A DNA stretch of 40,304 nucleotides, taken from contig NZ_JACVPM010000005.1 in the NCBI RefSeq assembly GCF_018881905.1, forward strand, positions 1 through 40,304, in the 5' to 3' direction. Below the pieces are notes generated by a model. That model was not told the origin of the DNA. It did no database searches and worked only from the letters and a program-made list of their open reading frames with translations. The DNA is from Polynucleobacter sp. MG-27-Goln-C1 (lineage in GTDB: Bacteria > Pseudomonadota > Gammaproteobacteria > Burkholderiales > Burkholderiaceae). Shown here one piece after another: positions 25,801 to 32,952 of this stretch (its first letter is position 1; each line of letters begins with the position of its first letter). Both the position numbers and the translations under genes were made by a program.

Positions 25801-27698
25801 CTCAACACGGTCTTGAAAAAGTAGAGTCCTTCTGGGCTTCTGCTTATAAGTCTGGTCGTGATGCACTTGAGGTGTCTGATGAGGATGCTAAAAGATTTGC
25901 TAAGTGGTATCGCAAGACAGTTGAGCAATCAAAGAATCAAGCATCAAGTCAACACCTAACAGATATGTTGCGTGGACAAGATCGTCCTGCGTTAGTTGAA
26001 TCTTTAAAAGATAGCCTAGCACTTTCCGATGATGATGCTGCACGATTGGCTGATCAGGTACTAGGACAACGCAGAGGTGAGAACGGTCAGATCGTAGCTA
26101 ACTTGAAGCACCGTAACACTATTGATGAGCGTTATGTCGGAGCTGTTGGTTCTGATATTGAGGGAATGAGTCTTAAGGACTTTGTTAAAACAAACGCCTT
26201 AGAGATTACTGAAAGCTATAACAACCGTATAGCTGGAACTGTATCGTTGGCTAAGAACCTTGATGTCTATACAGCACAAGATATTAACAAGCTGATTGGT
26301 GACTCAGTTAAGCGTGAGTTTGGTGACGGCTTTAAAGAGACTGACCTAGCCAATGCTGCTAAGGATCTTCAGTTTGCCTTTGATCGCATCTTAAGTATTC
26401 CCCAAGAGGAAGGCTTTAGTCCTGTGCGTAAGGGATTAGAAATGCTCCGTAACTTTAACGTGATCCGTTTAATGAGTGGAGCTGTCTATAACCAGATGGC
26501 AGAGACTGCACAGTTGACTGGAACAGTTGGCTACAAAGCTTTACTAAAAGCAATCCCAGAACTGGATTCCATGATGCGTGATATGAAATCAGGTAAAGCT
26601 CCGAGTGACCTTCTGGATCACTTAGAGAATTACTTTGGTGGTGCGGGTGGTGAGTACATTAACCGTATGGACTTTAGTGAACGTACAGGTTGGACTGATC
26701 ATTACGGCAAAGGTTCTTGGCAAGGAAAGCTAGATAAGCTAGACGAAGGTATTTCACGATTTGCTGGTGGCGTTCTTGACTACACAGGCATGACACCGTG
26801 GATGGTTCAACAGAAGCGACTACATGCAACAGCATTAGTTAATGGCTTTGTCGATTTAGCTAATGGCATAGATCGTGGTGGTGCTGCCTACCTCACAAAG
26901 GAACGGTTAGCATTCTTAGGTCTATCAGAAGATGACTTTAGCAAGCTTAAAGGTGTCCTTAAATCTCTTACCTCAGAAGGTGAGGGCTCTATTAAGGCTA
27001 CAGCAAATAAAATTGATTGGGATCGCTTTGTTGCTGAAGAACCAGAGATGCACCATAAGTTCATGATTGCCATCATGCGTGAAAGCCGTAAGGCAATTCA
27101 AGAGAACGACCTTGCTTCAATGATTCCTATCATGGGATCTACACTGGGCAAGACTGTATTTCAGTTTATGAACTTCCCCATGCAGGCTTGGAATAAGCAA
27201 CTGATGTTCTCTCTAAATCATGCCGACATTGCTACAGCTAACACAATGATGCAAGGTCTCATGTTTGGTTCTATTGTTTATTCCGCAAGACAGTATCAGC
27301 AATCTATAGGACTTAATGAAGAAGACCGAGCAAAGTTCATTGAGGATCGCCTAGATCCTGTGAAGATTGTTGCCAATGGTTTCTCTCGTATGGGTGCAGC
27401 CTCAATGCTTCCTAACCTTGCTAGTACATTCATCCCCGGTGCATCAACATTATTTGCTGGTGGTCGTACTACTAGTGACTTATCTGGTTTGATGTCTAAC
27501 CCAACGCTTGGTCTTGTTAATAGCGTGGTGACACTGGGTAAGAAAGCTGTCACTAATCCTCTTGATGACACGAAGCAATTTACTAAGTCAGATATGAATG
27601 CGTTCTTCAAAATAATGCCACTCAATAATCTGATGGGAGTTAATACGCTCCTCAATCATATCTCTTCAGACTTACCAGTTTCTTCCAAAGAAGAATAA
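22863..27698 (+). CDS. internal virion protein D with transglycosylase and zincin domains (T7 gp16-like)
   Basis: Ejected protein that opens the cell wall and helps pull in DNA. At 1611 residues it is about 300 longer than T7 gp16 (1318). Residues 12-150 look like the lambda R endolysin transglycosylase: FISKAEGTDKYGYH with Glu24 as likely catalyst, NAAGRYQFIGSTWDEQ, then WASFPSSKY. This replaces the SLT-type domain of T7. A Pro/Lys linker follows (about 450-480). Residues 490-760 carry FIHELSHVAAVYKQ (His628, Glu629, His632: HExxH), with Glu697 or Glu701 in AYEFLAEGL as third ligand, so a zinc metallopeptidase domain. The remaining half is gp16-like, including MRNFNVIRLMSGAVYNQMAE and a C-terminus with FQFMNFPMQAWNKQLMFSLN. 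Confidence 0.92.
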   Translation: MAISDAEIGNPNVRKFLDFISKAEGTDKYGYHTQVGNTQIAQLDQHPKQSTVTTADGSSNAAGRYQFIGSTWDEQSRKHGLTDFGAVNQDRAAVGLIKDNGAYEDVAKGDFGVAINKLGGVWASFPSSKYKQPKKSWEWASAQLGINGAPPVEPGRDYNDSGFQKGGATPSERVRTELQKDMLPPTPLTDFGTGLMTSLKNDNTATNWYAAQVGDFIERPDFRWTPELSKKYTEGLNEKNWAFVVDNATSEFHAEKLRQRALEFQQTEAKYEEAGIGAGAGRLVGGLLDPTNLGLIALTAYAPTLGVPVAASRAARISYGVAEGAVTNAAVEALTYKNRPGGDLTDVAFAGLMGVALGGVGGEIGHRVATGIARREAGTIFDNDLRNIQAWSLERLHDTSAEDYAKMRMFAETDQLKGYTPEQLKYREAELTHEYTMLVEERKRNEIFGTGDFIPPKTNEPPKVNEPPKAGDAPPPPKETKQTWTDEWNTPSIHKDSNGSDVLQLPPKQSLEALIAYTQKFSPNKAMVAWMDKMLEGIDLSKVKFFEIGSGKRPQWYVNGSKLGSSHAAHIVTPWNSLGTLGGDNAYFVSRGQYRGVDPKTGKRVNVTPTPGDRRALQTGLTDNTFIHELSHVAAVYKQRLFHRNKDGSISQASRNIVGDEKTYQAVKGIDDLYKYVQKITGKQTSKQHYGMTNAYEFLAEGLSNPSFQKFLKDIELPDSIKRTNILSDFLDKVMDLLGIDKKGQTAFHKFLELADDLTDPGGITRKTDVSGAPKEGYRIAPDGKATDDTVLAAQTADIPETFAVGLGLENRLGRNRLPAAVRSLAQRLFGSTTGYKDNSVVKSNAWDDKTLFAGGWNTTLRKGTMIPFMDWFKESGYKFHQRGEAFEKFGTEVWEYVHGWERDYDPRVIKAGEAVRKNMSERVKDINNPERSVGGSKLGLTETEVTLLDGTTTKTGTLEENPYYLPRIHDANKWDAMVSQHGLEKVESFWASAYKSGRDALEVSDEDAKRFAKWYRKTVEQSKNQASSQHLTDMLRGQDRPALVESLKDSLALSDDDAARLADQVLGQRRGENGQIVANLKHRNTIDERYVGAVGSDIEGMSLKDFVKTNALEITESYNNRIAGTVSLAKNLDVYTAQDINKLIGDSVKREFGDGFKETDLANAAKDLQFAFDRILSIPQEEGFSPVRKGLEMLRNFNVIRLMSGAVYNQMAETAQLTGTVGYKALLKAIPELDSMMRDMKSGKAPSDLLDHLENYFGGAGGEYINRMDFSERTGWTDHYGKGSWQGKLDKLDEGISRFAGGVLDYTGMTPWMVQQKRLHATALVNGFVDLANGIDRGGAAYLTKERLAFLGLSEDDFSKLKGVLKSLTSEGEGSIKATANKIDWDRFVAEEPEMHHKFMIAIMRESRKAIQENDLASMIPIMGSTLGKTVFQFMNFPMQAWNKQLMFSLNHADIATANTMMQGLMFGSIVYSARQYQQSIGLNEEDRAKFIEDRLDPVKIVANGFSRMGAASMLPNLASTFIPGASTLFAGGRTTSDLSGLMSNPTLGLVNSVVTLGKKAVTNPLDDTKQFTKSDMNAFFKIMPLNNLMGVNTLLNHISSDLPVSSKEE

Positions 27699-27707
27699 AA
27701 CAAACAT

Positions 27708-27752
27708 ATCCCCCACGCCTCTACATGTAAGCGCACTTTGGGGGATCTTTTT
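27708..27752 (+). terminator. intrinsic terminator before the tail fibre gene
   Basis: ATCCCCCA (27708-27715) pairs with TGGGGGAT (27739-27746) around a 23-nt loop, followed by CTTTTT. It separates the internal virion genes from the tail fibre gene. Confidence 0.85.
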
Positions 27753-27774
27753 ACCTAACTAAAGGAGTCCCTCT

Positions 27775-30300
27775 GTGGCTTATAGTTATATTCGATATAC
27801 CGGTAATGGAACACAGACAGACTTTACGTTTGCCTTCCCATATTTCAGCACCGCTAATATTTCCGTAACCGTTAACGGTGTTGCTGCTCCCTTTACTTGG
27901 GTGAACTCCAGCACAGTTAAGATTACTACTGCTCCAGCCCTTGGTGCAGTGATCTTTATTCAAAGAACAACTCCTAAAGACATCACTCCGGTGAACTTTG
28001 TGGATGGTTCAGTGTTACTTGAGGCAGACCTAGATACTCTAGCGTTGTTCTCCTTGTATGCTGCCCAAGAGTCTATTGATGAAGCTAACAAAGCCATTAA
28101 GTTGAACTCAAGTGGTAACTGGGAAGCTCAAGGTAACCGCATTAATAACGTAGCAGACCCTGTAAGTGACCAAGACGTTGCTACTAAGAAGTGGTCTGAG
28201 ACTGGCATGACTGCTCAGTTGTCTATTGCGACTAACCAAGCTACTGCTGCTGGTGCTTCAGCGACTGCTGCTGCTGGAAGTGCTGCTGCTTCGTCTGCAA
28301 GTGCTACTAGCTCTGCTGCATCTGCAAGCACAGCGACTACTAAAGCTGCTGAAGCTTCTAGTTCTGCTGGTGCTGCTGCTACTTCGGCAACGAATGCTGC
28401 CGGAAGTGCAACAACTGCAACTAACAAAGCTGCTGAAGCTGCCACATCGGCAACTACTGCGACCACTAAGGCAAGTGAAGCTGCAAGTTCAGCTACTACA
28501 GCGAGTACTGCTGCTGGTTCTGCCAATACTTCAGCTACGGCTGCTGCTGGTAGTGCCACTGCTGCTGCAAACTCAGCCTCTGGAGCTGCTGCAAGTGCAA
28601 CTACTGCGACTACTAAGGCTTCTGAAGCTTCTAGTTCAGCAACAAGTGCTGCTAGTTCAGCTTCGACAGCCACTGGTGCTGCATCAACAGCCACAACTAA
28701 GGCTAGTGAAGCTTCTAGTTCAGCTACTGCTGCTGCTGGTAGTGCTACATCTGCCTCAACATCGGCAGGTACAGCTACTGCTCAAGCAACTACAGCTACA
28801 ACTAAAGCATCTGAAGCTGCTACAAGCGCAACTAACTCTGCTGCCTCTGCAGTATCTGCAGCCTCAAGTGCTGCCTCTGCTGCTGCTTTGTTGGATAACT
28901 TTGATGATCGTTACCTTGGTCCGAAAGCTTCTGCTCCAACCCTAGATAACGATGGTAATTCTCTATTAGTCGGTGCTTTGTACTTTGATACAACCACAGG
29001 CAAGATGCGTGTTTACACAGCTTCTGGTTGGCTTGATGCTTCTTCAGCCTCTGTAGCAACACTCGCAGTATTCAACTACACAGCTACTGCTGGTCAGACT
29101 TCATTCTCTGGAGTTGATATTGCTAGTCAGACATTGACTTACACAGTAGGTTCACTCTTCGTTACCTTAAATGGTATTGATCTGAAGCAAGGTGCTGATT
29201 ACACAGCGACTACTGGTTCTAGCATTGTGCTTGCTTCTGGTGCTGTTGCTGGGGATGAACTAAGGGTGTATGCCTTTGGTAGTTTCTTGGTGTCTGATAC
29301 TTATACGAGAGCACAGGCTGATGCTGCATTCCAACCAGTTAATAGTAATTTAACTGCGTATGGTGCTACTGGTGTTGGTATGCGTAATCGTATTATCAAT
29401 GGCTGCATGAGGGTATGGCAACGATCAACCTCAACAACTTCCTTTGGGTACTCTTGCGTAGATAGATTTAATCTCTCAGGTGCTGGCACTATGACAGCTT
29501 CAAAATCATCTGCTCCTGATAGCCCATCTGGAAACTATAGCCTTGTGACTACATTTGGTGCTTCTGGTACTTATGTCAATATCTTACAAGCCATTGAAAA
29601 TCAAAATGTGTATAGCCTTAGAGGTAAAACAATTTGTGTTAGCTACTATGTAAAGGTTAATAGTGGAAGCTATGCAGGTACTCAGTCAGTAACACTACTG
29701 TATTCCAATAGTTCAGATTCACTTAATACATCTACAGGTGTTCAAACACCCGTTACATACAACACAGTTACCCCTAACACTTCTTGGCAAAAAGTATATG
29801 CAACATATTTAGTTCCGTCAGATGCAGTAGGTTTGACAATTCAATTAAGTATGAGTGCCACACAAGGTAGTGGTGTTGCTCTTGCGTATAGCGATGTTCA
29901 GCTTGAACTTGGTTCAGTAGCTACACCTTTTGAATATCGTCCGTATGGTACTGAGTTGGTATTGTGTCAGCGTTACTACCAAAAGTCATTCCCAATAGCT
30001 ACAGCCCCTGTTCAAAATAGTGGTATGTATACACTTAAATGGACGCAGGTAACTAGCGGTTATGGAACTCGTATATTTATTCCATTTATTGTTTCGATGA
30101 GAGCCGCCCCAACTATTACTGGGTTTAATGGTGGTAACACCAATAACCTTGTCAGAAATATTCCTGCTGCAACAGACATCACAAATATTGGGTTTGAAGA
30201 AGTATCTTCAGCTAGTTTTTGTGTAATTGAATATGGCGGATCAGGAGATGGCGGAGGTGAGCCTGTAGGTTGGAACTGGACTGCAACAGCGGAGCTATGA
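27775..30300 (+). CDS. tail fibre protein (T7 gp17 N-terminus, Ala/Ser/Thr stalk, receptor-binding end)
   Basis: Host-recognition fibre of 841 residues. Residues 1-140 are the T7-type tail-attachment domain ([60 protein letters not shown]). Residues about 150-372 are an extremely Ala/Ser/Thr-rich repeat with recurring [13 protein letters not shown] units, probably a coiled stalk. After a small domain around [20 protein letters not shown], the C-terminal part (from about 536) starts [12 protein letters not shown] and ends with [20 protein letters not shown] followed by LCQRYYQKS, a tip module shared by many phage and prophage fibres. GTG27775 is the start: AAAGGAG lies seven bases upstream, and the first residues then match the family. 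Confidence 0.94.
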   Translation: MAYSYIRYTGNGTQTDFTFAFPYFSTANISVTVNGVAAPFTWVNSSTVKITTAPALGAVIFIQRTTPKDITPVNFVDGSVLLEADLDTLALFSLYAAQESIDEANKAIKLNSSGNWEAQGNRINNVADPVSDQDVATKKWSETGMTAQLSIATNQATAAGASATAAAGSAAASSASATSSAASASTATTKAAEASSSAGAAATSATNAAGSATTATNKAAEAATSATTATTKASEAASSATTASTAAGSANTSATAAAGSATAAANSASGAAASATTATTKASEASSSATSAASSASTATGAASTATTKASEASSSATAAAGSATSASTSAGTATAQATTATTKASEAATSATNSAASAVSAASSAASAAALLDNFDDRYLGPKASAPTLDNDGNSLLVGALYFDTTTGKMRVYTASGWLDASSASVATLAVFNYTATAGQTSFSGVDIASQTLTYTVGSLFVTLNGIDLKQGADYTATTGSSIVLASGAVAGDELRVYAFGSFLVSDTYTRAQADAAFQPVNSNLTAYGATGVGMRNRIINGCMRVWQRSTSTTSFGYSCVDRFNLSGAGTMTASKSSAPDSPSGNYSLVTTFGASGTYVNILQAIENQNVYSLRGKTICVSYYVKVNSGSYAGTQSVTLLYSNSSDSLNTSTGVQTPVTYNTVTPNTSWQKVYATYLVPSDAVGLTIQLSMSATQGSGVALAYSDVQLELGSVATPFEYRPYGTELVLCQRYYQKSFPIATAPVQNSGMYTLKWTQVTSGYGTRIFIPFIVSMRAAPTITGFNGGNTNNLVRNIPAATDITNIGFEEVSSASFCVIEYGGSGDGGGEPVGWNWTATAEL

Positions 30301-30302
30301 TT

Positions 30303-30473
30303 ATGTATAAAAAACAACAAGACCCACAGGGCAACCCTTTAAACAATGTGGTTCGTTTATCGGATGGTGCTTGCATCCCTTTCGATGAAGCAAACACCGA
30401 CTACCAATCCTACCTTCAATGGCTTTCAGAAGGCAATCAACCACTCCCAGTAGAAGAGGTGAACAATGAGTAA
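30303..30473 (+). CDS. small fibre-associated protein
   Basis: A 56-residue protein, [19 protein letters not shown] then [20 protein letters not shown], ending VEEVNNE. The pattern IPFDxANTDYQxYLxWLxEGN is a known short module found at or next to tail fibre tips. ATG30303 is eight bases from GGAG. ATG30297, six bases earlier and inside the fibre stop (ATGA), is the alternative. Probably a fibre assembly or tip component. Confidence 0.75.
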   Translation: MYKKQQDPQGNPLNNVVRLSDGACIPFDEANTDYQSYLQWLSEGNQPLPVEEVNNE

Positions 30474-30996
30474 CGCTCGTAATCTAGCGAGGCTTCTGCC
30501 AGACTCTAGTGGGAAGATTTCACTTCCTTCTCAGGTGTCTGGTGTGTTGCCTGATGCTAATGCTCCTAGTGGGAGTGTGATTCAAGTAGTTAACTCTACA
30601 TCTACAAGCGAAGTATGGACATCATCTAGCTCTTTTGTCGACACAGGACTCTCTGCATCTATTACACCAACAAATACGGCTAACAAGATTCTGGTAATTG
30701 TCTCTCAAGCACTCTTTCCACAGTCTAATGTCGGTGGTAGAGATGAGGCTGAGTGTAGGATTGCACTTTTGCGGGGTGCTACTAATATTTCAGAGCAAGG
30801 TTGTCAAATAGGAATTATCGGTTTTGGTAATCAAAAAAGGGCTGACACATCCCAAAGCATTACATTGCTGGATTCACCCAATACAACTTCACCCGTAACC
30901 TACAAAACCCAAATGCGAGGTACGGGATACGAGAATGTTTATGCACAAAGATCTAGCTTTAGAAGCTCGATTACATTGATTGAGGTAACACCATGA
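30466..30996 (+). CDS. second tail-fibre or adhesin-like protein
   Basis: A 176-residue protein. The start [20 protein letters not shown] and the phrase [19 protein letters not shown], then [20 protein letters not shown] and a beta-rich rest, match a family of fibre-tip domains common in marine and freshwater phages. It overlaps the previous gene by eight bases. It may form a branch or tip attached to the main fibre and offers a second receptor specificity. Confidence 0.72.
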   Translation: MSNARNLARLLPDSSGKISLPSQVSGVLPDANAPSGSVIQVVNSTSTSEVWTSSSSFVDTGLSASITPTNTANKILVIVSQALFPQSNVGGRDEAECRIALLRGATNISEQGCQIGIIGFGNQKRADTSQSITLLDSPNTTSPVTYKTQMRGTGYENVYAQRSSFRSSITLIEVTP

Positions 30997-31292
30997 TTAC
31001 AAAACTTGACGCAATTCTTTCACTTGTAAAAAATGCACAAGTAACAATTCGTGGCTCAGATATTGAGTGGCATAACCCCTCAGTAGCCCCAGTAAGCGAA
31101 GAGCAAATTCAAGCTGAACTAGTGCGACTTCAAGCTGCCTATGATGCTGCCGAATACCAACGCTCACGCTCTGCTGAATATCCCCCAATCACCGACTATC
31201 TAGACGGAGTAGTAAAGGGAGATCAAGCTCAAATCGATAAGTACATTGCAGATTGTCAAGCAGTCAAAGCAAAGTATCCGAAGGGTAGTTAA
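30993..31292 (+). CDS. tail fibre assembly-type protein
   Basis: A 99-residue protein. The C-terminal part (YQRSRSAEYPPITDYLDGVV, then QIDKYIADCQAVKAKYPKG) is the short module found in many phage tail-fibre accessory proteins (XkdW-like). The N-terminus contains a small fold with QVTIRGSDIEWHN. It overlaps both neighbours by a few bases, as part of the fibre gene cluster. Role in fibre assembly is inferred from family and position. Confidence 0.72.
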   Translation: MITKLDAILSLVKNAQVTIRGSDIEWHNPSVAPVSEEQIQAELVRLQAAYDAAEYQRSRSAEYPPITDYLDGVVKGDQAQIDKYIADCQAVKAKYPKGS

Positions 31293-31513
31293 TGATGGAA
31301 CAACTAGAACATCGAGTCATTAAGCTCGAACTTCGAGTTGAAGATCATGCAGATGACTTAAAGCGACTGCAAGACATCTCCGACTCACTAAAGAAATCCC
31401 TACAGGGTATTGAGAAGACTTTGGCTCAGATCAAGTGGATTGCTATTGGCATCATCGTGGCATACGCTTGGCAGACTTTAGGGTTTGAAAAGATCGTTAA
31501 GGTATTTTTATAA
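31292..31513 (+). CDS. holin candidate: coiled coil plus one membrane segment
   Basis: A 73-residue protein with a strongly charged helical N-terminal part with heptad-like spacing (LEHRVIKLELRVEDHADDLK, then LQDISDSLKKSLQGIEKTL), then a single membrane segment (IKWIAIGIIVAYAWQTLGF) and a short basic end. This is the architecture of XhlA-type holin-related proteins and of T7 gp17.5 replacements in other podoviruses. It opens the lysis cassette. A holin role is inferred; the two-segment protein at 31918 is the competing candidate. Confidence 0.68.
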   Translation: MMEQLEHRVIKLELRVEDHADDLKRLQDISDSLKKSLQGIEKTLAQIKWIAIGIIVAYAWQTLGFEKIVKVFL

Positions 31514-31522
31514 AGTAAACCT

Positions 31523-31921
31523 ATGAACACCATCGCTCTGTATGCGGTGGTTGTTCTCACACTCTTCATGAGTGGCTTTGGGTTCGATAGATATTTCTTC
31601 TACGCACCCTATAAAGCTGAAGTGAAAGCTCAGTCTATTGCTCAACTGAAGATCAATGAGGCAACCATCACTCAATTAAAACAAGCAACACAAAAGGCAC
31701 AAGATGACAACACTAAGAGGACTGCTGCTGTCCGTAGTTTTTATCAGCGGTTGTACCCAGATGCCAGTAGCACAGGAATGTCCAAAGCCTCAAGCTCCCA
31801 AGGAGCTGCTGAGTACTCCCCCAACAATCTACCTCCTACCAGCAAGCTCGCTGAGGACTGTGCAGTAACGACAGTCAATCTAATCACTCTCCAAGAGTGG
31901 GCAGAGAAGGTTAGTCAATGA
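31523..31921 (+). CDS. Rz: i-spanin (Rz-like)
   Basis: Inner-membrane half of the spanin complex that fuses inner and outer membranes at lysis. The 132-residue chain begins with a signal anchor (TIALYAVVVLTLFMSGFGF), followed by a periplasmic coiled-coil region (AEVKAQSIAQLKINEATITQ, LKQATQKAQDD) and a C-terminal LAEDCAVTTVNLITLQEWAE typical of Rz proteins. A second gene with lipoprotein features is embedded in the +1 frame (31704-31868), the hallmark of Rz/Rz1 pairs. Confidence 0.87.
   Translation: MNTIALYAVVVLTLFMSGFGFDRYFFYAPYKAEVKAQSIAQLKINEATITQLKQATQKAQDDNTKRTAAVRSFYQRLYPDASSTGMSKASSSQGAAEYSPNNLPPTSKLAEDCAVTTVNLITLQEWAEKVSQ
31704..31868 (+). CDS. Rz1: o-spanin lipoprotein (Rz1-like), embedded in Rz
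   Basis: A 54-residue peptide in the +1 frame wholly inside the Rz gene: MTTLRGLLLSVVFISGCTQM, then a proline-rich mature part with PKPQAPKELLSTPPTIYLLP. The N-terminus has a positive residue, a hydrophobic core and a lipobox ISGC with Cys17 as the lipidated residue. Short, proline-rich, lipobox-bearing and nested in Rz is exactly the Rz1 pattern. It would sit in the outer membrane and bind the periplasmic end of Rz. Confidence 0.87.
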   Translation: MTTLRGLLLSVVFISGCTQMPVAQECPKPQAPKELLSTPPTIYLLPASSLRTVQ

Positions 31922-32124
31922 AACTACATGACAACTGGAGGCAATTACTTAGGAATGCATGGTCAATCAGATTCATGGCTTTAGCTGGACTCTTCAGTTT
32001 TCTAGGAGACACAGTGTTACCCAGCTATGCCGACTTATTACCAAGAAATACATTCACTTTACTAAGCGGTCTTTGCTTGCTATTGGGATCATTCTCTCGC
32101 TTAGTGCAGCAGAAGGATACTTAA
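31918..32124 (+). CDS. small membrane protein of the lysis cassette
   Basis: A 68-residue protein, MKLHDNWRQLLRNAWSIRFM then ALAGLFSFLGDTVLPSYADL and FTLLSGLCLLLGSFSRLVQQ. The KLHxNWRxLLRxAWSIR start followed by two membrane segments and LVQQK at the end is a recognisable small phage family, mostly found beside endolysin and Rz genes in proteobacterial phages and annotated as holin-like or unknown. It is coupled on both sides (ATGA with Rz, TAATG with the endolysin). It may be the true holin or an accessory of it. Confidence 0.75.
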   Translation: MKLHDNWRQLLRNAWSIRFMALAGLFSFLGDTVLPSYADLLPRNTFTLLSGLCLLLGSFSRLVQQKDT

Positions 32125-32585
32125 TGGCACAGAAGAATCGTCAAGCTATCGCAGCGATGGCAATTAGTGCTGCTGCGTTAGTCGGAATAGCTTCACACGA
32201 AGCATTTCGTAGTACCACCTACAAGGACTCAGGAGGTATCCCCACGCTTGGCTACGGGGAAACTAAGGGGGTAGTGGCAGGACAAACCACGACACCCGAG
32301 AGAGCCCTTAAAAAGCTCCTAGAGAGTGCTGATGAACACGCCCAAGGAATGAATTCTTGTGTCACTGTTCCATTACACCAATATGAATTTGATGCATACC
32401 TATCGTTCACCTATAACGTGGGCGTAGGGGCATTCTGCCGATCAACATTAGTCAAGAAGTTAAACGCTCAGGACTACGCAGGAGCCTGTAAAGAACTCCT
32501 GAAGTGGGACAAGGTTGGCAATAAGCAACTGATTGGTTTAACCAGACGTAGACAGGCTGAATACTTCACCTGCATTGGTCAGTAA
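32124..32585 (+). CDS. endolysin, GH24 lysozyme with SAR signal anchor
   Basis: Cell-wall muramidase of 153 residues. The catalytic triad is intact in E-x8-D-x5-T spacing: Glu26, Asp35 and Thr41 in HEAFRSTTYKDSGGIPTLGY. SFTYNVGVGAFCRSTLVKKL and LIGLTRRRQAEYFTC are typical of phage P21-type R21 lysozymes. Residues 8-23 (AIAAMAISAAALVGIA) are a weak hydrophobic, Ala/Gly-rich segment immediately before the catalytic Glu, as in signal-anchor-release endolysins that are exported by the host Sec system and activated when released from the membrane. ATG32124 overlaps the previous stop. T7 uses a cytoplasmic amidase-type lysozyme (gp3.5) instead, which is absent here. Confidence 0.93.
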   Translation: MAQKNRQAIAAMAISAAALVGIASHEAFRSTTYKDSGGIPTLGYGETKGVVAGQTTTPERALKKLLESADEHAQGMNSCVTVPLHQYEFDAYLSFTYNVGVGAFCRSTLVKKLNAQDYAGACKELLKWDKVGNKQLIGLTRRRQAEYFTCIGQ

Positions 32586-32658
32586 TTAATTTCCCTATCG
32601 GGAATATTTTGCTCATTTGGGCAATATTTCGACCATTTATTCCCGTTCGGGAAATTAA
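32586..32658. repeat. three-hairpin palindromic element before the terminase genes
   Basis: TTAATTTCCC (32586-32595) and GGGAAATTAA (32649-32658) are perfect inverted copies. Within them TTCCC-TATC-GGGAA (32591-32604), AATATT...GC-TCATTTGG-GC-AATATT (about 32603-32628) and TTCCC-GTTC-GGGAA (32640-32653) each form a hairpin. The 73 bp can thus fold either as three hairpins or as one long outer stem. No T tract follows. It separates the lysis and packaging genes. Confidence 0.75.
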
Positions 32659-32685
32659 CACACTGTATGTTAAAGAGAAAAAACT

Positions 32686-32952
32686 ATGTTAAATAAAGCT
32701 GATGAACAAGCAATGGATTCCCTACACGGGCAACTTGCTAAGGTTCTCACAGAGCACTTACAGGGAACTATCGATCCCGAGACTGGAGCTAAGGTTCCAG
32801 CACCAGCAGCAATCCTTTCAGTCGCTAGACAGTTTTTGAAAGATAACGGTATTGATGCTGTGGCAAAGCGGGGTTCGCCACTGGCTGACCTTGCTGGGCT
32901 ACCTGAATTTGAGGATGAGAACGTCATTCCCCTCTATGGTGCTCAACGCTAA
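32686..32952 (+). CDS. terminase small subunit (T7 gp18-like)
   Basis: DNA-recognition subunit of the packaging motor. The 88 residues match T7 gp18 (89). It is Lys/Glu-rich at the start (LNKADEQAMDSLHGQLAKVL), with PAPAAILSVARQFLKDNGID in the middle and DENVIPLYG near the end. The start codon of the large subunit overlaps its stop codon, as expected for a terminase pair. Confidence 0.92.
   Translation: MLNKADEQAMDSLHGQLAKVLTEHLQGTIDPETGAKVPAPAAILSVARQFLKDNGIDAVAKRGSPLADLAGLPEFEDENVIPLYGAQR

Noticed and set aside
28215..28694. Long reverse-strand frame rich in Ala/Val/Glu, and a Leu/Gln-rich frame on the + strand, over the fibre stalk
   Set aside because: Both are artefacts of the GCT/ACT/GCA repeat read in other frames; composition is pure low complexity and no ribosome site fits.
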